Assembly: GCA_036704825.1 (NCBI GenBank)
Contig: JAUBSN010000006.1
Coordinates: forward strand, 71,965 to 135,964
Direction: 5' to 3'
DNA length: 64,000 nucleotides
Origin: Microcoleus sp036704825
GTDB taxonomy: Bacteria > Cyanobacteriota > Cyanobacteriia > Cyanobacteriales > Microcoleaceae
A program made the translations under genes and the position numbers. The notes under the pieces are model-generated. The model was not told the origin of the DNA. It worked only from the letters and a program-made list of their open reading frames with translations, and ran no database searches. Shown in pieces: positions 26,081 to 34,700 of the stretch (its first letter is position 1; every line of letters starts with the position of its first letter).

Positions 26081-27037
26081 ATGTTTGCTGAATTTCGCGC
26101 CCTTTATCCCGCTGGACAGTTAATCTGTGAGTTGCTGACTGTTCATCACGGTAAGTTTGTTGTTCGCTGTCTGGTTCAGGTTGACGGCAAAACTCTGGCT
26201 ACGGCTATGTCGGCTGCTGAGTCTGTTGAGGGTGCTGAAGACCGCGCCCGGTTGCGAGCGATCGCTGTCCTCGGATTTGCAGCGCCCGATCCTGCGATCG
26301 CGAGTGTCGATCCGGCTCCGGTTGCTCCGGTTGCTCCGGCTGCTGCGGTTGCTGCTATTCCCCCTCCTCCTGCTGTTCCGGTTCCTGTTGGGCCGACAAG
26401 TGTTCCTCTTCCGGTTCTAGAAATGCCTGTTGCTGACAAATTGCCGGAATCACATCAAAGCAATTTTGTCAAGACTGAAGCGAAATTAAATGAAGAGCCG
26501 ATCGCACCTGTACCGGAACCGCTGCCGCCAACGGTCGATCGGGGGGAGGCTACTGGGTTTGTACCGAAGCAGTTAGACTCGGACGCTTGGCTTTCTTCCA
26601 GCTACGGCGAACCGATCGCCCAACTGGATGTGCCGACAGGTAGCCAAAGTGAACCGCTACAGGGTGCGGCCGAAGTCAGGGAATTGCAACCGATCGCACT
26701 GGGAATCCCCAGCGATGCGATCGAGGATGATTCTGATACGATCGCCCAAATAGACGGCATTCTCAAACGCCAGCGATGGAATAAAAAAACGGAAACCGAC
26801 TGTCTCGAACAACTCTATGGCAAATCGTCCCAGAGAGAGCTTTCTAGCGAACAGTTGGTAGATCTCCTAGAATATCTGGAAATCTACAGCAGAACTAGCG
26901 AGGAAATCAAGCGGTTGGGCTGGACTGCCAACCAAGGAAAAGATTATCTCAAACAAGGTTATGGCAAAGAAGCGCGCCATTTCTTAAATCCAGTAGAATT
27001 GCTCGACTTCCTGCAATATCTCGAATCTTTGCCCTAG
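26081..27037 (+). CDS. Unrecognised protein with Pro/Ala linker and C-terminal tandem repeats
   Basis: This 318-residue protein has three parts. Residues 1-70 form a compact domain (FRALYPAGQLICELLTVHHGKFVVRCLVQVDG…AEDRARLRAIAVLGFA) with a beta-beta-alpha look. Residues 70-220 are a disordered Pro/Ala/Val-rich linker. Residues about 224-318 hold two copies of a ~48-residue helical repeat: RQRWNKKTETDCLEQLYGKSSQRELSSEQLVDLLEYLE and RLGWTANQGKDYLKQGYGKEARHFLNPVELLDFLQYLE. From memory, the second resembles the short helical tail of cyanobacterial Rad52/Rad22-like annealing proteins, which would suggest a link with single-stranded DNA. That is inference. No signal peptide. It stands alone, convergent with clpP. 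Confidence 0.7.
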   Translation: MFAEFRALYPAGQLICELLTVHHGKFVVRCLVQVDGKTLATAMSAAESVEGAEDRARLRAIAVLGFAAPDPAIASVDPAPVAPVAPAAAVAAIPPPPAVPVPVGPTSVPLPVLEMPVADKLPESHQSNFVKTEAKLNEEPIAPVPEPLPPTVDRGEATGFVPKQLDSDAWLSSSYGEPIAQLDVPTGSQSEPLQGAAEVRELQPIALGIPSDAIEDDSDTIAQIDGILKRQRWNKKTETDCLEQLYGKSSQRELSSEQLVDLLEYLEIYSRTSEEIKRLGWTANQGKDYLKQGYGKEARHFLNPVELLDFLQYLESLP

Positions 27038-27085
27038 TAATTATGTAGGGTTTCTCGGTGTGATATTTTTTTTAGAAAAAGCTAC

Positions 27086-27188
27086 ATATAGCAGTTTTCA
27101 ATTGCATGAAATACAGTAGGAAGACGGGACACTGTGACGTGTCCTGCGCCCCAGCATCTGTAATTCAATCCCTTGAAAACTGCTATAT
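27086..27188. mobile_element. MITE-like element with 16-bp terminal inverted repeats
   Basis: The ends 27086-27101 and 27173-27188 are perfect 16-bp inverted repeats (ATATAGCAGTTTTCAA). The interior adds further imperfect pairing (ATTGCATGAAATACAG with CTGTAATTCAAT) and a GGACAC/GTGTCC hairpin. The whole could fold as one long stem of about 103 nt. It has no coding capacity. A similar half-end (GAGAACCGCTATATGTA) occurs near 63747. Confidence 0.75.
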
Positions 27189-27200
27189 AACTGTTAAAAA

Positions 27201-27245
27201 TTAAAAATCAAAAATGAAGAATATTTCCTCATTTTTGATTTTTAA
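27201..27245. terminator. AT-rich inverted repeat between convergent genes
   Basis: A perfect 17-bp stem (27201-27217 with 27229-27245) and an 11-nt loop lie eight bases past the clpP stop, between that gene and the convergent 26081 gene. It is AT-rich with T-rich flanks on both strands, so it may work as a bidirectional terminator. Confidence 0.65.
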
Positions 27246-27253
27246 CTTTTCAT

Positions 27254-27862
27254 TTAGACGACAGCGGCGATCGGGCGGCTGGCGGAAGGACGGCGATCGA
27301 TCACTTGATCGACTAATCCGTAGTCCTTTGCTTCTTCAGCGGACATGAAGAAATCCCGTTCGGTATCTTCTTCAATGCGAGAAAGCGGTTGACCGGTATG
27401 GTTGGCAAGATGTTCGTTCAGGCGGCGTTTGTGGTACAAAATCTCTTTGGCCTGAATTTCAATATCGGTTGCTTGTCCTTGAGCTCCGCCGAGAGGTTGG
27501 TGGATCATAATCCGGGAGTGAGGCAAACTCATCCGCTTGCCTTTAGCGCCGGCACTCAACAGAAAAGCGCCCATGCTGGCAGCCAAACCGATACAAATGG
27601 TGCAAACATCGGGGCGGATGTGGTTCATCGTGTCAAAAATGCCCATACCTGCTGTCACCGAACCCCCAGGGGAGTTGAGATACAGGTAAATATCTTTCTC
27701 GGGGTCTTCGGCGTCTAAAAATAGCAATTGGGCAACAATCAGGTTAGCCAAGTCCGAGTCAACCTGTTGGCCTAAGAAGACGATGCGATCGCGCAGGAGT
27801 CGCGAGTAAATGTCAAAGGCGCGTTCGCCGCGACCGGATTGTTCTATAACTGTTGGGATCAT
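27254..27862 (-). CDS. clpP: ATP-dependent Clp protease proteolytic subunit ClpP
   Basis: ClpP is the tetradecameric serine protease that degrades unfolded and tagged proteins with a Clp AAA+ partner. The 202-residue product has the catalytic triad in place: Ser96 in GLAASMGAF, His121 in RIMIHQPLGG and Asp170 in EEDTERDFFMSAEEAKDYGLVD. The YLNSPGGSVTAGMGIFD loop is canonical, so this is an active ClpP rather than the inactive ClpR paralogue. Cyanobacteria carry several clpP genes and I cannot say which this is. No clpX lies beside it. The ATG at 27862 starts the usual MIPTVIEQ. Confidence 0.96.
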   Translation of the reverse strand: MIPTVIEQSGRGERAFDIYSRLLRDRIVFLGQQVDSDLANLIVAQLLFLDAEDPEKDIYLYLNSPGGSVTAGMGIFDTMNHIRPDVCTICIGLAASMGAFLLSAGAKGKRMSLPHSRIMIHQPLGGAQGQATDIEIQAKEILYHKRRLNEHLANHTGQPLSRIEEDTERDFFMSAEEAKDYGLVDQVIDRRPSASRPIAAVV

Positions 27863-28324
27863 TGACGCCTGCCTGCCTATTACGTATCTTTTTTTAATTT
27901 TAGCGATTTGGGTTCATTTATTGTTAGGGAGGGGTGGCGCGCGATCGATAAATCGGCAAAATCCTTGATCTGGGGGGGGTTGGGGCGGTAATTTGTGGAA
28001 GTTGTGGCGGGGGTGCGATCGGATTTCCGATCCTGCAGGCGATCGATGTTGAGGAAGAGAATATCAATCAACGTTGTTATGTGGCGATCGTATCATTGCC
28101 AGAAGTGAAATCGCTCGATCGCGGCTGACACTAGGAAAATGGTCGAGGAACTCCGCAAAGCGAGTCACGAACTTCGAGACAATCAAGCAGAATTTTCATC
28201 GGGACGCGAGTAGCGATAAAGACAGGATTTCCCCTAAAATTTCGGGGTCGCTATCAACGATAGGTAGTGTGGGGTTGATATAAAAATCTTCCGGAGTCAT
28301 GAATCTGATGAAGGTGGGCGATCG
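27863..28324. other. Intergenic region, no gene seen
   Basis: These 462 bp between the toxin stop and clpP contain a G-run (about 27972-27979) and several GCGATCG sites. No ORF with supporting features is seen. Promoter signals for clpP are expected at the 27865-27900 end but no clear boxes stand out. Confidence 0.4.
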
Positions 28325-28657
28325 TCACAATTCTACTAAGGCTACTTTTACACAGGCGCGAACAGCACTCCAATCACGTTCGGATAAATGCCCAATCAAA
28401 ATCAGGTTGGCAGAAGGCGGTAAAGTAAGAATGAAACTGCGGAAAACAGATAAAGTTCTCAAACCTGCGGATGCCCAATCTTGCAGAGTATAGTCAGTAG
28501 AGCCAAGATTTGTTGTCTGGGTAGTGATTAACCCAACTATGAAATCAGGGCGGTTTCTATGATAAGTAGTCGAGGACAAAACCACAACAGGGCGACGTTT
28601 AACACCTGTGACACCAGGAAAATCTGCTGTTACTACATCACCAGGATTGAATTGCAC
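28325..28657 (-). CDS. PemK/MazF family toxin of a type II toxin-antitoxin system
   Basis: The 110-residue product matches the PemK/MazF fold, a ribosome-independent endoribonuclease. It begins with the signature GDVVTADFPGVTGVKRRPVVVLSS, followed by FIVGLITTQ and a C-terminal LSERDWSAVRACVKVALVEL helix. The start is a GTG whose first G is also the last base of the antitoxin stop codon, so translation is probably coupled. The preceding gene encodes a small acidic partner, as expected. The RNA cleavage site is unknown. The conserved RPVVV and the Ser/Thr after it suggest the active site is intact. Confidence 0.88.
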   Translation of the reverse strand: MQFNPGDVVTADFPGVTGVKRRPVVVLSSTTYHRNRPDFIVGLITTQTTNLGSTDYTLQDWASAGLRTLSVFRSFILTLPPSANLILIGHLSERDWSAVRACVKVALVEL

Positions 28658-28878
28658 TAATCCATCTCCTCACTCTCCGGGAAAAGTCTAGCTGCGTATT
28701 GCAAAGAAAAGGTTGTTACATCGAAACAATCTTCCTCACTCCAGGTATCACTTTGTTCGACGACAGCGACATTATGCTGTGATAACTCGTTGAGGATCAG
28801 AGTTGCCAAGCGTAACCTCTCCGTTGGTGACAAAGTGCGGACAACTTGAATATAGATTTCTCGAGCAGTAGTCGGCAT
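28657..28878 (-). CDS. Antitoxin partner of the PemK/MazF toxin
   Basis: This small acidic protein (73 residues, MPTTAREIYIQVVRTLSPTERLRLATLILNEL) lies directly upstream of the toxin with a one-base overlap. I place the start at ATG 28878 because AGGAGG lies just before it. The frame is open seven codons further at a TTG, but that start would put the ribosome site inside the gene. The N-terminal helical part resembles cyanobacterial antitoxin-like proteins that precede PemK toxins. The Asp/Glu-rich C-terminal half could be the flexible toxin-binding region. No clear DNA-binding motif can be identified by eye. Confidence 0.78.
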   Translation of the reverse strand: MPTTAREIYIQVVRTLSPTERLRLATLILNELSQHNVAVVEQSDTWSEEDCFDVTTFSLQYAARLFPESEEMD

Positions 28879-28984
28879 AAAAAATCCTCCTGCCTTCAAT
28901 TGTAACCTAAACAGGCGTCCCGATCGGAAGCTCGGCCTTTTCTGATACCATGAGAAGAGTTATATCCACTACATACTAAACTAC

Positions 28985-30205
28985 TCATATTTTAATCACC
29001 AAACCACGGCGGTACATTCCATACAAAATTAACCACCAAAATAAGACCGCAGTGAGGGCAAATGCCAGAGAACCATTCAGCGGCCCGGCCCACGGCACAA
29101 ACCAGTTTTCATAAATCCAAGTGTAGGTAGTAGGAGCATTTTCCCCTGTGCCGATATGAGTTTTTAACAGGATTCTGGCGACTATACCGGAGGCGACAAA
29201 CAGGAAAATTGCATTCACTCCCATGATTTCAAACGGCCGCCCCCATTTCCAATTCCGCACTTCTATTGTTTCGTAGCAAGCGGCTAGAAATAGCAAGGCC
29301 CAACCAGCGGTAAACACTACATAAGAACTTGTCCAAAGTTGTTTGTTGATCGGAAATAAAAATCCCCACAAGTGGCCGATTACCACGCAACTGATGCCGC
29401 AGATTGCTAAGTTGATACTGGTGCGGGTTTTGATTTGCTGTACTCGCAGCCATTCTCCGGTAAAGTAGCCTGTGAGGACTGTGACAACTGCGGGTAAGGT
29501 ACTCAACAATCCTTCGGGGTCGAAGGGGCCACTTTTGTACAGGTGTTGGCTGCCGAGAATTAGCCGATCGACATATCCCCCTAAATTTCCTTCTGGCGTG
29601 AGTTCGCCGGCACTGTACCCCCCTACAGGCACTACGGTTAATGCAGCCCAATAGCCCAAAAGCACGGCAACAGCGAGGAGTTTTTGATTGCGGGGGGAAA
29701 GGTTGAGAATGGCGATCGCACTGATGAAATAAGCTAAGCCGATGCGCTGCAATACTCCCATGATGCGGATTTTACCGAAGTTTTCAAGCGGGGCGCTGTT
29801 GAGAAGTACGTCCAGGGCGATCGAAGATGTATTTAGCAGCAATCCTAATATAAATAGAATCGCGGCCCGGCGCGCAATTCGCCTGTAAATATTTGAAGAA
29901 GGAAGAAGGAATAAGGAAGAAGGAAGAGGGTTTTTGTCTGATTCTGATTTTTCCTTTGTTTGTGTAGTTTTTGAGGTTTCTCTTCCGGTTTTTGGATAAT
30001 TTTCAATATATTTAGGCAGCGAGAAAGACATCGCGCAGCCAACGATGAACAAGAAAAACGGAAATACTAAATCTGTCGGCGTACAGCCGTGCCATTCTGC
30101 GTGTTCTAGCGGTGGATACACCTGTTCCCAACTACCGGGGTTGTTGACTAGAATCATGGAGGCTATCGCAATTCCGCGCAAAATATCAAGGGATTTGAAG
30201 CGCAT
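28985..30205 (-). CDS. Heparan-alpha-glucosaminide N-acetyltransferase-like membrane protein (DUF5009 type)
   Basis: The 406-residue protein has about ten membrane helices. It opens with the family signature RFKSLDILRGIAIASMILVNNPGSW, then HAEWHGCTPTDLVFPFFLFIVGCAMSFSLPK. Human HGSNAT and its bacterial relatives transfer acetyl groups across a membrane to sugar amines, and the bacterial substrate is not known. The His in AEWHGC corresponds to the catalytic histidine region. Between the second and third helices sits a ~45-residue hydrophilic insertion (KTGRETSKTTQTKEKSESDKNPLPSSLFLLPSSN). Part of it is encoded by the GAAGAAGG heptad repeat (29894-29930), so a repeat has been absorbed in frame. 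It ends about 106 bp from the antitoxin start. Confidence 0.82.
   Translation of the reverse strand: MRFKSLDILRGIAIASMILVNNPGSWEQVYPPLEHAEWHGCTPTDLVFPFFLFIVGCAMSFSLPKYIENYPKTGRETSKTTQTKEKSESDKNPLPSSLFLLPSSNIYRRIARRAAILFILGLLLNTSSIALDVLLNSAPLENFGKIRIMGVLQRIGLAYFISAIAILNLSPRNQKLLAVAVLLGYWAALTVVPVGGYSAGELTPEGNLGGYVDRLILGSQHLYKSGPFDPEGLLSTLPAVVTVLTGYFTGEWLRVQQIKTRTSINLAICGISCVVIGHLWGFLFPINKQLWTSSYVVFTAGWALLFLAACYETIEVRNWKWGRPFEIMGVNAIFLFVASGIVARILLKTHIGTGENAPTTYTWIYENWFVPWAGPLNGSLAFALTAVLFWWLILYGMYRRGLVIKI
29894..29930. repeat. TCTTCCT-type heptad repeat inside a coding region
   Basis: On the plus strand this reads as tandem GAAGAAG/GAAGGAA heptads. It is the complement of the intergenic repeat at 4839-4905. 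It encodes the LPSSLFLLPSS segment of the acetyltransferase-like gene without breaking the frame. Confidence 0.8.
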
Positions 30206-30297
30206 AAATTAAGTTATTTGTTCACTGTTCACTATCTTAGCGGATGCCCATTTCCTAATTCTTTTCAGTCCAAGGCCCAAGGCCCAATGCCCCTCAA

Positions 30298-31710
30298 CTA
30301 AATTTCAATACCTTCCAGAGTCATAATGACTGCATTCTTCATCAACATATCGCAGCGTTCTGCATAAAAAGCTGCTGCCTTATCATACTTGTTTATTTGC
30401 AAGACGCGCAAAAACATTTGCCTTGCTTGGGCGAATTGCTGCTGGTAGTGAAAAAAAATTCCCTGTTCAAAATAAGTTTGAGTTTCTGCTTTTAGTTCGA
30501 TCATTGTCGCCGAGTCGCCATCGTAGATTTCAAATACAGCAACAGGTGTTTGTTTTCCTTTGACTTGAACGCGATCGAGAAACCGGCACTTGTAATGTTG
30601 AGGGTCGTCTATCCGGCAAAGGGTTTGGACGCTAGCTACAATAGCAACTCCATAAAGCTTTGTCAATCCTTCCACGCGGGAAGCTAAATTAACGGCATCA
30701 GAAATCACCGTACTTTCCATCCGTTCCGCTTCGCCAATCGTACCCAACATTAAAGTTCCAGTATGCAAGCCAATCCCTATCGAAATAGGTTGATAGCCAC
30801 TGTTTTGCCTGTGTCTGTTATAAATTTTCACTTGCTGCTGCATCTCAATTGCTGCTTGCACAGCATCTTCAGCCCTGTTAGGAAACAAAGCCATAATCCC
30901 GTCACCAATATATTTATCTATAAAACCGTTGTACTCGCGGATAACTGGGCCAACTCGGCTTAAGTAAGAGTTGAGAAATTCAAAGTTTTCTCGGGGAGAC
31001 ATACTTTCTGACAGACTTGTAAATGAGCGAATGTCGGCAAACATAATCGTCATTTCTGCTTGTACAGAGTCTCCCAGTCTCGCATCAACGATGCTTTCTC
31101 TTTTGAGAAATTTCAAAAATTCACGGGGTACAAAACGGGCTGATGCAACTGCAATTTTTTCAAGTTCGCTTTTGCTGGATTCGATTTGATTGAGGGATCT
31201 AAATGCTCTCAGTGCGGCGACGACTGTGGTAAATAATTTTTTGTTAGTAAGTTCTGTTTTGGTTTTGTAATCATTGATATCGTAGCTCACAATTACTACA
31301 TCTTCTGGTACTTGCCCGGGCTGTCCAGTGCGTAAAATAATCCGCACTACTTGATTATTTAAAATATCGCGGATGTATTTAACTACTTCCAAGCCTGCTT
31401 CTTCTGTTTCCATAACTACATCGAGTAAAATCAATGCTATGTCGTAGTTATTTTGAATTATTTCTTTAGCTTCTTTTCCTGAATAAGCGCTGATAAAGGT
31501 TATACTTTTTCCTTCAAATTTAAAATCGTTTAACGCTAGTTTAGTAATATTGTGAATTTCTATTTCATCATCTACAATTAATATTTTCCAACTTTCTTCT
31601 AGCGGTTTTTCTTCGGCCTCGTCTTCCTCCGCAAATATTAATTCATCGTCGTCTTTGGCGATTAATTCGTCATCGCCGGCAGCCAACAAGTTTTTACTAG
31701 CTTCTGACAT
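30298..31710 (-). CDS. Receiver domain-class III adenylate cyclase
   Basis: This 470-residue signalling enzyme has an N-terminal acidic tail (1-38) and a receiver domain (about 40-170, KILIVDDEIEIHNIT, phosphoacceptor Asp in LILLDVVMETEEAGLEVVKYI). A helical linker follows, then a class III cyclase domain (about 215-400). Metal-binding aspartates are in FADIRSFT and YIGDGIMALFP. The Lys in FIDKYIGDG and Asp in SDAVNLASR are the adenine-selecting pair, so cAMP is the likely product. A C-terminal extension (about 410-470) has a TPR-like character. It lies 48 bp after the giant kinase gene on the same strand and is probably its phosphorylation target and operon partner, which is inference. Confidence 0.9.
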   Translation of the reverse strand: MSEASKNLLAAGDDELIAKDDDELIFAEEDEAEEKPLEESWKILIVDDEIEIHNITKLALNDFKFEGKSITFISAYSGKEAKEIIQNNYDIALILLDVVMETEEAGLEVVKYIRDILNNQVVRIILRTGQPGQVPEDVVIVSYDINDYKTKTELTNKKLFTTVVAALRAFRSLNQIESSKSELEKIAVASARFVPREFLKFLKRESIVDARLGDSVQAEMTIMFADIRSFTSLSESMSPRENFEFLNSYLSRVGPVIREYNGFIDKYIGDGIMALFPNRAEDAVQAAIEMQQQVKIYNRHRQNSGYQPISIGIGLHTGTLMLGTIGEAERMESTVISDAVNLASRVEGLTKLYGVAIVASVQTLCRIDDPQHYKCRFLDRVQVKGKQTPVAVFEIYDGDSATMIELKAETQTYFEQGIFFHYQQQFAQARQMFLRVLQINKYDKAAAFYAERCDMLMKNAVIMTLEGIEI

Positions 31711-31758
31711 ATATCGTTCTCCTCTATAAAAGTTATATCCATGTTGGCGGTCTAATAA

Positions 31759-34700
31759 CTAACTGCTCATTTTAGCGGGAAATTCAATCATAAATTTTGT
31801 GCCTTTATTTACTTGACTTGTGCAGCTAATTGTGCCTTTTAGTTTTTGAGTAACAAGGTTATAAATAATGTGCAGTCCCAATCCTGTGCCTCCCTGACCT
31901 CTTTTGGTGGTAAAAAACGGTTCAAAAATTTTACTGAGATTTTCTGGGTCAATTCCTTTGCCGTTATCAGCATATTCAAATACTAGCCGATCGCCCTCTA
32001 GTTTGAAATCAAAAGCCAGAACTCCTTCGTCTTCTCCATCGTAGGCGTGAATCAGGGAATTCAACACCAGATTTGTCACAATTTGACACAACGCCCCCGG
32101 GTAACTGTCAACGACAATATTTTCATCGCACCTAATCTCTATTTTGTGCTTAGTTCTTTTTAGTTTTGCGCTTAAGGATATCAAAATTTCCTCTAGATAG
32201 TTTTTAAGATTAAACGTGCGTTTTAACTCGCTCGACTGATCTACAGCTACTTCTTTAAAACTGTGAATCAAGTCGGCTGCCCGATTGAGGTTAGATAAAA
32301 TCATATTACTGCTTTGCATGGCGGTATCCAGAAACTTTTCTAATTCGGAACGTTTTATTTGGCCGTTACTGTAAACCTCGAAAAACTTTGTGGCTTTTTC
32401 AGCAAGCAGGGAGGCGGCGGTGATGCCGATGCCGATGGGAGTATTGATTTCGTGGGCAACACCTGCAACCAACCCGCCGAGGGCAGCCATTTTTTCCGAC
32501 TCTACCAGTTTATTTTGAGCTGATTTTAAATCTTCTAAAGTTTGGGAGAGCTCGGAGGTACGCTGCTGTACTAAATTTTCGAGATTCTGATTGAATTGGT
32601 GCAAGTTGGCGTAAAGTTGGGCATTTTTGATGGAGATAGAAATTTGAGAAGACAGCAGTTTTAATATTTCTAACCTGTCTTGTGTAAAAGCGCCGGCAGT
32701 CAGATTGTTTTCTAAATATAGAATGCCAGTGAGTTGACCTTGATTAATTAACGGAGTGCAAAGAATAGATTTAGGTTGAACGGCCATTATATAGGGCGTT
32801 CGAGTAAATTGTCCTTCGCGGCTGGCATCGTTTAAAACTATACTTTCCTGGGTGCGGGCGACGTAATTCACAACTGCAACTGCCAGTAAAGTTACTTCTC
32901 GATTGTCGGCTACAAAATCTATCGGAATTGATTGCATAACAGCAACGCGATCGACATCTACAGATCCTGATGCTTCAATCACCCATTGACCTTCTTTTTC
33001 TAGTAATAAAAAGCCTTTTTGCCCCCCGGCATTTTCAATGACAATTTTCATCATTTTTGCCAGCAATTTGTCTAGAACTATTTCCCCGGCTAAGGTTTGC
33101 GATGCTTTAACTACTGTGGTCAAGTCTAGCACGCCTGCACTGTCGTTCGTAGTGGAAGCGCTGCTGGTAGATTTGTGAGTTTCAATATTAGTTGAAACCG
33201 AGCCGGAAGTTAGCAACTGCGGGTATTTTGATTCTAAATGCGCTGCTTTGGCTGTTGCTCCCCAGCGCTGATAGCAATAACGCGCTTCTGTCAAGTAAGT
33301 TTTAGAATTTTTTTCTCTTCCTATGGATAAATAAAATGCTCCTGCCAATTCTGCTGCTAGTGCTTGTATTTGTATGTATCCGTTTTCTTGGGCTCCTGCA
33401 ATTGCGCGATCGTAATATTCCATTGCTCTCACAACATCGCCCAAAACGCGCGCTTTTTCGGCGGTAAGTAAATCGCATTTGTGCTGAAGATTCATGGGCG
33501 CAGAAAGCGCTTTTTTTTGCAGTTTTTTTCGGTTACTGACAGCGTAAAAAAGATGCTCTTCTTGTTCCTCGTCTGTTGCCGATGGATAGGCTGCTAGGCG
33601 GGCTAGAGAACCGTAAAACTGGTATTCAGAGACATTAATAAAGCCGCCTGCAACACTGTCTAAATATACTTCGGCTTGCGCTGCATTTTCTAGGGCTGTA
33701 ACGGTATCTCCAAATAAATATGCTAGTATTAATTTTTGCAAATAAAAGTGCTGTAGTCCCACCCGATCGTTAGCTTTCAACAGCAGCGACAACAATTTTT
33801 CTTCGCTGTATGCTTCACCTAATATCAGGTGTGGACTTTCCAACTTTACCATTAATTGCAAAATAGTTTGCCGATATATTTGGTTCCAACTCAATACAGT
33901 TTCTTGCTTTAGTTGGCACAGCAAATGGTTGTAACTTACTATTCTCCGTTCCAGTTGTGGCAATTCTTGACCGATGAAATACAAAGACTGACAAATATTT
34001 ACGGCTGCATATCCCACACATTCTATATCTCCATTTTCTAGCGCGCTTTGATAGGCGTCCTCTAATAGTGGCAAAGAGTCTTTAACGTGATGCTTGCCGT
34101 TCATCAAAATGAATGCTACTAAATTAAGCGTTTTGCTTTTGAATTCTAAGGAATTTAATTTATCGCTCAAATTTAAAGCTAATTTACCAAAGCGGTCGCC
34201 AGACTCAATATCTCTAACTATTCCTTTTAAAATTGCTCCGTAATTAGCATAACCGAAGGCAGAAAAAGTAGAGTTTCCGTAATTAATAGATAAATTAACT
34301 TGCTCGCAAACAATCAGCGGCAGCAGCACAGGTTCAACTATAAATGTAGCTGAAAACATACTGGAAAGCACGCGCATAGTTGCTAATTTATGCGGATTTG
34401 TCATCATCGGCAAGTCAATTAAATCTTCTATTTTTTTTTCAGTTAAATAAGCTGCTGTTTTAGCCAGCGCCTGCTGAATGTGGAGGGGAATCGGCGATTC
34501 GGGAAAGTTGATTCCTAACATTTTTAGTGCTTCTCGACCAATTTTTACCGATTCTTGGAGTTTGGTTTGCATCGCACAAGCTATAATTCTGATTTCAAAC
34601 ACTTTGATTTTGTCTAGTTCATTTTTTGCGTGTTGCAGGACAATTATCGCCCATTTTTCCATTGCTTCAAAGTCGGTATTGAGGTAAGCAGCTTCTGCTG

